Positions 11,184-12,523 of a DNA stretch of 12,523 nt are shown one piece after another. The notes beneath the pieces are model-generated. The model was not told the DNA's origin. It saw nothing but the letters and a program-made list of their open reading frames with translations, and ran no database searches. This DNA is from Spirochaetaceae bacterium (GTDB taxonomy: Bacteria; Spirochaetota; Spirochaetia; SZUA-6; Bin103). The stretch covers positions 1-12,523 of the forward strand of contig JAPOQV010000465.1 of assembly GCA_026710565.1 (NCBI GenBank), written 5' to 3'. Position 1 is the first letter of the stretch; every line of letters starts with the position of its first letter. The position numbers were made by a program, and so were the translations under genes.

Positions 11184-12523
11184 GCCGACGGGTCTGGCTG
11201 CCGGCGATCGCGGCGCTGGCCGTCGCGGCCGCTCCGGCAGCCGCCCAGGACGGGCTCGGCCTGATCGCGGCGGTTCAGGCCGCGCTCGCCTCGCACCCGT
11301 CGTTGATACAGGAGCGGGCCGCCCTGGAGTCGGCGGCGCTCTCGCTGCGCATGGCGGAAATCGAGCACGACAACGTGACCGTATCGTTGCGCGCCACCCC
11401 CGTCACCGGCGGCGTCAGCCTGTCCGCATGGGAAGACGGCCCCTTCGGCGACGTGTTCGACACCTTCGACGCCGACGCCAGCGGCACGCTGTCGGCGCAG
11501 GTGGACCTGCCCTGGGGGATGAGCATCGCAGGCTCCTATACCGCCGGCGTCGAGCTGGACGATCTGGACAGCCGCGGTTCCAGCGACGAGGAACGGTTCA
11601 CGGACGCGCAGCGCCTGACGATCACGCAGGACCTGCTGCCGGCCGGCAAGCTGGCGCCGTCCGCCATCGCGCTGGCCGGCCGCCGTGACGACCTGCGCCT
11701 GGCCCGGCTGCGCCTTGCGAGCACGCAGAGCGACGTGGCGCAGCAGGTCGCCCAGACCTTCGTGGGCCTGACCGGGCGTGCGGCGGCGCTGGCCGTGGCC
11801 GAGGAGCGGCTGGCCATCGCCGAGCGCGAGCTGGCCAACACGCGGTCGCTCGTGGAGGAGCAGGCGGCCGACCGTATCGCGTTGCTGAGCGCCCGGATCA
11901 CGGCGATCGAACGGCGCAACGCGGTCGCCGACGCGCGCGCGTCGCTGGCGCTCGATGTCGCGGCGTTCTTCTCCGACCTCGATCTCCCGGAGGCGCCGCT
12001 GGTCGCTCCGGAGGTCGACGCCGACGCCCTGCGCCGAGCGGCGCACGACCTGGTGGAGGCGTCCGCGGGGATGGCCGACCCGGACGGCGCGCTGGCGGTG
12101 CTGGAAGCGCGGGCGCGCCTCGACGCGGCGCGGCTGCAGTTGGCCCAGGCAAGGCGCGGCTCGCTGCCGTCGCTGTCCCTGAGCCTGGACTACACCAAGG
12201 GCTCGGGCGCGCCGGGGCTGGGCGGCCTGAGCGTCTCCCTGACCGGCAGCTACACGCTGTACGACGGCGGCAAGCAGGCCATCGCGGTGCAACAGGCGGA
12301 GGCGCAGGCGGACTCCGCTCAGCGGGCGCTGGTGTCCGCGCAGAGCACGGCGGCGGCGGGTCTGCAGCGGGCGCGGCTCGATCTGCAGCGCGCCATCGCG
12401 GACGAGGAGCTGGCCGCGCTGCGCTGGGAACGCGCCCGCCTGCAGGCCGACCAGGCGGCCCGCCGGCACCGCCCCCGGGCACCCCGCGGCAACGCGCTTG
12501 CCGCTGCGGGGCTCCCGCCGGCG
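11180..12523 (+). CDS. TolC family outer membrane efflux protein (3' truncated by window edge)
   Basis: The frame runs open from GTG 11180 to the last base: 448 codons without a stop. The start overlaps the preceding TGA (GTGA) and has GGAGGG at 11171-11176, so translation is coupled. A signal peptide (MSRRVWLPAI, Ala-rich core, APAAAQ, about residue 22-23) precedes two TolC repeats. Unlike its neighbour it has barrel-type strands: a long segment about 66-122 (VTVSLRATPVTGGVSLSA, GTLSAQVDLPWGMSIAGSY) with the strand RLTITQDLLP (145-154), and a second hairpin about 329-361 (LPSLSLSLDYTKG, GLSVSLTGSYTLYDGG). Helical heptad-like segments flank these. Such proteins form a trimeric outer-membrane and periplasmic duct for efflux pumps or type I secretion. 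The last visible residues (RHRPRAPRGNAL) fit the family only loosely; an adaptor and pump may follow outside the window. Confidence 0.9.
   Translation, partial: MSRRVWLPAIAALAVAAAPAAAQDGLGLIAAVQAALASHPSLIQERAALESAALSLRMAEIEHDNVTVSLRATPVTGGVSLSAWEDGPFGDVFDTFDADASGTLSAQVDLPWGMSIAGSYTAGVELDDLDSRGSSDEERFTDAQRLTITQDLLPAGKLAPSAIALAGRRDDLRLARLRLASTQSDVAQQVAQTFVGLTGRAAALAVAEERLAIAERELANTRSLVEEQAADRIALLSARITAIERRNAVADARASLALDVAAFFSDLDLPEAPLVAPEVDADALRRAAHDLVEASAGMADPDGALAVLEARARLDAARLQLAQARRGSLPSLSLSLDYTKGSGAPGLGGLSVSLTGSYTLYDGGKQAIAVQQAEAQADSAQRALVSAQSTAAAGLQRARLDLQRAIADEELAALRWERARLQADQAARRHRPRAPRGNALAAAGLPPA

Noticed and set aside
11114..12469. Long minus-strand open frame (451 codons) opposite the TolC-like genes
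   Set aside because: It is antisense to a frame on + that has a signal peptide, TolC repeats, a ribosome binding site and coupling to the previous gene. Its own translation is Arg/Gln-rich with no recognisable domain, a common by-product of high GC.
12440..12523. Possible frameshift near the end of the long TolC-like gene
   Set aside because: The last residues fit the family loosely, but neither alternative frame fits better and no stop appears, so there is not enough sequence to claim one.
1..12523. CRISPR array, tRNA, rRNA, insertion sequence or prophage genes
   Set aside because: I found no regularly spaced repeats, cloverleaf or rRNA-like blocks, transposase motifs or terminal inverted repeats with target duplications.

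Overview
This is a GC-rich bacterial segment: by eye well over 60% G+C, with codon third positions almost always G or C. It carries 11 genes I can support. Two consecutive genes encode TolC-like proteins with signal peptides, so the host is a diderm (outer-membrane) bacterium. The mix of sugar isomerase, Gfo/Idh and SDR oxidoreductases fits a heterotroph with broad carbohydrate catabolism. I cannot fix the lineage; a Spirochaetota-like or other uncultured GC-rich diderm is only a guess. I see no rRNA, tRNA, CRISPR array, insertion sequence or prophage gene.

Left part (1-3270): the 3' end of a TIM-barrel sugar-phosphate isomerase/epimerase gene on + converges, 8 bp apart, with a minus-strand pair. 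In transcription order this pair is an Orc1/Cdc6-like AAA ATPase of unknown role with a C-terminal winged helix, then a Glu/Leu/Phe/Val-family (probably glutamate) dehydrogenase. The ATPase is divergent from an SDR dehydrogenase, and the 90-bp gap between them holds a perfect 10-bp inverted repeat that overlaps candidate promoters for both directions.

Middle part (3361-7546): the SDR gene is followed by a translationally coupled pair (ATGA overlap), a Gfo/Idh/MocA oxidoreductase and a YhcH/YjgK/YiaL protein (a family with a characterised sugar anomerase). A class II Fic protein and an orphan two-helix membrane protein (minus strand) come next. The three sugar genes suggest oxidation or epimerisation of an unidentified sugar, possibly with the YhcH protein supplying the anomer the oxidoreductase uses.

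Right part (7547-12523): a 346-bp regulatory gap leads into a tightly packed operon of OmpR-type response regulator, HAMP sensor kinase, short TolC-like protein and long TolC-like protein. The stops and starts of regulator/kinase and of the two TolC genes overlap as GTGA. The last gene is open to the window edge. The gap holds a palindrome-bearing AT-rich island with a sigma70-like promoter, a long hairpin, and three 11-bp-spaced direct repeats placed 11 bp before a -10-like hexamer, the geometry of a PhoB/OmpR-type activated promoter. The most unusual protein is the first TolC-like one: it keeps the helical repeats but seems to lack both beta-hairpin segments that build the outer-membrane barrel, while its neighbour has them.
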